From Candidatus Altimarinota bacterium (GTDB lineage: Bacteria > Patescibacteriota > Gracilibacteria > BD1-5 > UBA6164), in the NCBI GenBank assembly GCA_013368515.1, contig JABWCI010000011.1:1-45892 (forward strand): a stretch of DNA of 45,892 nt. The letters are read 5' to 3'. Each line of letters opens with the position of its first letter. Position 1 is the first letter of the stretch. Position numbers and translations under genes: made by a program. The notes below the pieces were generated by a model. The model worked only from the letters and a program-made list of their open reading frames with translations. It was not told the DNA's origin and ran no database searches. Below, piece after piece: positions 42,648 through 45,892 of the stretch.

Positions 42648-43696
42648 TTTTTTAAAATTAAAGTTTCCATTATTTTATTTATAAAAACAACAACAATTAT
42701 TATTATTCAGAAAACAATTATTTTTCAACTTTTATCTAGAAATAATGCTGTTAATCAAAAGAAAAATGATAAACTATAAACTGATAAAAGTACTTGTTTT
42801 TTTGTTAATCAAATATCAAGTAATCTATGATGTAAGTGTGTAAAATCTCATGATAGAGGAGATTTTTTATTTAAAATCCTTCTTATTATCACATAAATTG
42901 CATCTACACTATATATTCAAAATACAACTAAAACAGTAGCTATTTTTCAACCAGCAATTATAGCTAGTGTAGCTAGCATAAATCACAAAAACATAGTTCA
43001 ACTATCTCACATAAGTATTTTTTCATTGTAGTCAAAATACCAAAAAGGGAGTATAATTCAAACTAAGATTAAGCTTATATTCATTATAAATTCTGCATTT
43101 TCTATACCTCATTCATAATTATCTCTTCAAAAAAGTATAAATCATAATAGAAATAGTATCAAAAAGGATATTATTGATAATCAAGAGGTATTTCATTGTA
43201 TTCAATCAGACCAATTTAGTGCATTAAATATAAATACATACCAAATAATAGTAAATATAAGAGGAATCAGATAAATAGTATGATTTAGTATAGAAAAATT
43301 ATAAGTTTCTAGATCAATTATTCAACCAAAAATATTGCTTATATAACCAATCTTAATTGAAGTTATTCATATAACTGCTCATATAATTATCTGAATTATA
43401 AGTCTTATTTTTGGGCTTACATTTAACCTATCATCTATAAAACTTATAAGTGTTATTACAAATCAAAATAACCAAATAAGTCATAATTTATAGTTGTAAT
43501 CTACAAAAATATAACTAAGTAAACTGAAACCAATAAAAAATATAACTCACATACTGTATGGAATAGGGGCTCTTTTTAGTTTATATTTTTTAGGATTATC
43601 TAATATACCGATTTTATAAAATAATTTTGAAAATGTTTTTATTAATATAAAAGATAAGATTATGCTTGAAAAAAATATTGTTAAGAATTCTTGCAT
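42632..43696 (-). CDS. WecA/MraY-family polyprenyl-phosphate sugar-1-phosphate transferase
   Basis: A 354-residue protein with about ten membrane segments. It has the family's Asp pair in ITLISFIDDRLNVSPKIRL, then NALNGSDGIQGNTSGLS (NxxDGxDG-type), MGDSGTMFLGFML, and the His-containing cytoplasmic loop KKSPLSGDFTHLHHRLLD, which is typical of WecA-like enzymes. It moves a sugar-1-phosphate from UDP-sugar to undecaprenyl phosphate, the first step in a surface glycan. MraY proper has other signatures, so WecA-like is preferred. Its last codons (LKKGKKI) lie past an in-frame TGA that overlaps the next ATG. Confidence 0.88.
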
Positions 43697-44409
43697 GTTG
43701 TATATTTTGGAAGTAATTTAATATAGTAAATAAATACAGTTAAAGTTAATATCATGTATCAAAGAGCAATTCAATCTATGTTTGAGTTTAGATAACTTAA
43801 TATAACTCATATACCAGATCAAGTTACTATTCAGACAACTCAAATTAAACTAAACCAGTACCTAAGTTTGTCATTTGTGCTAACAAGTCAAGTAGTAACA
43901 AAACTAAATCATAATGCCATTATTATAGAAAATAATTCTGCATTTATATTTATATTAAATAATCAAGCTATATCTATATTTTTTCCTGTAAAACTAATAA
44001 AAAATATAAATAACAAAATATTTAAAATTCAAAGGCTAGCAGCATTTATAAATTTTATATTTTTTTCAAAATTATAATAAGTAAAAGCCTTTAATGCAGC
44101 TAATGCATAAGCCAATTGCCATATTATATATTGAGATTGATTTAATACTATTAATCCGTAAATAGATATAAGAGTAAAAGTTGCAGTAGCGCTTACATGA
44201 TATACAGCTCAAATTTTATTATTTTTAGATGTATAATTTGCTTGCATAACCATAATAAATAGATTTCATAAAAAATTTGCTAGAAAAAGTATGATTATTT
44301 CAAGCATATTTCATTTTCAAGTTACATAAACTATAACTAGTGCAATTGCAAGTAGTGCATAAACCCACCAATTATCACGAGAAAAATTTTTTAATTCTTG
44401 TAAAAACAT
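43681..44409 (-). CDS. Polytopic membrane protein
   Basis: A 242-residue protein with about seven transmembrane segments and a cytoplasmic C-terminal tail. It begins MFLQELKNFSRDNWWVYALL. No reliable family assignment is possible, although the size and helix count resemble small vitamin or nucleoside transporters such as PnuC. It is the first gene of the operon that continues with the WecA-like transferase, and its stop overlaps that gene's start by 16 nt. A promoter (TTGCTA-N18-TATTAT, near 44435-44465) lies directly upstream. Confidence 0.65.
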
Positions 44410-44465
44410 ATTTATAAAGTTATGATTTAATATCTATAATATAATTTATACTTTTTTTTTAGCAA

Positions 44466-44493
44466 GAAAAAAAGAAGTAAAAACTTCTTTTCC
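44466..44493 (-). terminator. Intrinsic terminator of pheS
   Basis: AAAAGAAGT-TTTT-ACTTCTTTT followed by a T-tract on the minus strand, about 65 nt after the pheS stop codon at 44556. A second small hairpin CTTATACT-AAAGTATAAG lies beside it. Confidence 0.7.
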
Positions 44494-44555
44494 TTATACT
44501 AAAGTATAAGTTAAGTCAACAAATCGATTTTTTCAAAATCTCTTTGCGTCTTAAC

Positions 44556-45623
<1,068 letters not shown>

Positions 45624-45653
45624 TTTTCTATGTATAAAATATTATTTTTTATG

Positions 45654-45681
45654 ATTATAGAAAAAATAGAGAATAAATCAA
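45654..45681 (-). promoter_or_regulatory. pheS promoter TTGATT-N16-TATAAT
   Basis: Minus-strand -35 at 45676-45681 and a perfect -10 TATAAT at 45654-45659, 16 nt apart. The predicted start is near 45647, giving a 24-nt leader without a Shine-Dalgarno sequence. Confidence 0.6.
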
Positions 45682-45816
45682 AAAAATGTTTTATTAGATG
45701 GTATTATTTTAAAATTTAATACTATTTATTTTTATATTTTTATCCTACTTTTTTTGACTTGTTTTTTTTCATCTTTCAAATAAGCCATAAAAAGACTAAA
45801 AAATTTTAATATAGTT

Positions 45817-45892
45817 TTAATGTCACTTTAATATGAATTTAAAGGGAAAAATATACTTGAAAAAATATAAAAATAAGTAGTATAAAATTGCT
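45817..45892 (-). CDS. Possible C-terminus of a membrane protein (cut by window edge)
   Basis: An open minus-strand frame enters from the right edge and ends at TAA 45817-45819. The 24 visible residues are hydrophobic and aromatic (LYYLFLYFFKYIFPFKF), compatible with a membrane helix and a short basic tail, with one UGA read as Gly near the end. The fragment is too short to assign a family and could be chance in AT-rich DNA. The rest of 45624-45816 shows only the pheS promoter and AT-rich DNA. Confidence 0.25.

Noticed and set aside
43681-44409. PnuC transporter assignment
   Set aside because: Only size and helix count agree, and no signature residues could be confirmed.

Overview
The window is a very AT-rich stretch of a bacterial chromosome that only makes sense when UGA is read as glycine (translation table 25). 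Under the standard code nearly every gene breaks into fragments. With UGA as Gly, long ORFs open and family motifs become intact, for example the SHMT motif EGYPGKRYYAG, the GatA amidase signature, and the CtpA motif around its catalytic Ser and Lys. Glycine fits and tryptophan does not, because Trp is written TGG and the UGA sites fall on invariant glycines. This code plus the low GC points to the Patescibacteria/CPR lineages Gracilibacteria or Absconditabacteria (SR1). The sequence alone does not say which. Genes are tightly packed, often overlapping by 1-16 nt, and mostly lack a Shine-Dalgarno sequence.

Layout. 1-2.4 kb: an SLH-type surface protein (cut by the window edge) and a GT4 glycosyltransferase behind a promoter with a possible small RNA and a phased repeat array. 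2.4-7.0 kb: a type IV pilus operon (PilC, PilB, two membrane-anchored partners). 7.1-9.7 kb: an exonuclease-helicase of the DinG type. 9.8-13.6 kb: a secreted helical protein, a murB/small membrane protein/RsuA operon, and a broken papain-like amidase gene followed by a tiny poly-isoleucine membrane protein. 13.6-22.0 kb: uvrA, a zinc-ribbon protein, then an operon of four unrecognised genes leading into pepA, a DUF1653 gene and comF. 22.4-25.8 kb (plus strand): ctpA, glyA and a membrane-tethered MerR-like protein, then tRNA-Arg(CCU). 25.9-28.5 kb: mutL and two small genes. 28.7-31.7 kb (plus strand): rplS, gatA and an unknown coiled-coil protein. 31.7-38.5 kb: comEC, a possible lgt, ndk, rny and fusA. 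38.5-45.9 kb: an unknown gene, a structured palindrome, prmC, then a chain of overlapping genes for a membrane protein, a WecA/MraY-like transferase, a pseudopilin, fmt, an ABC-2 type permease and prmC, and finally pheS.

Biology. PilB, PilC, a pseudopilin, ComF and ComEC together describe DNA uptake through a type IV pilus, with DinG-like, UvrA and MutL covering repair. The SLH protein, GT4, the WecA/MraY-like transferase, MurB and possible Lgt serve the envelope. EF-G, L19, PheS, GatA, Fmt, PrmC, SHMT and tRNA-Arg serve translation. PrmC matters here because an organism with UGA as sense should depend on RF1 alone. The least explained parts are the operon at 19450-22048 with its repeat-rich divergent promoter region, the phased CTTCACA array, and the 114-bp palindrome at 39203-39316.
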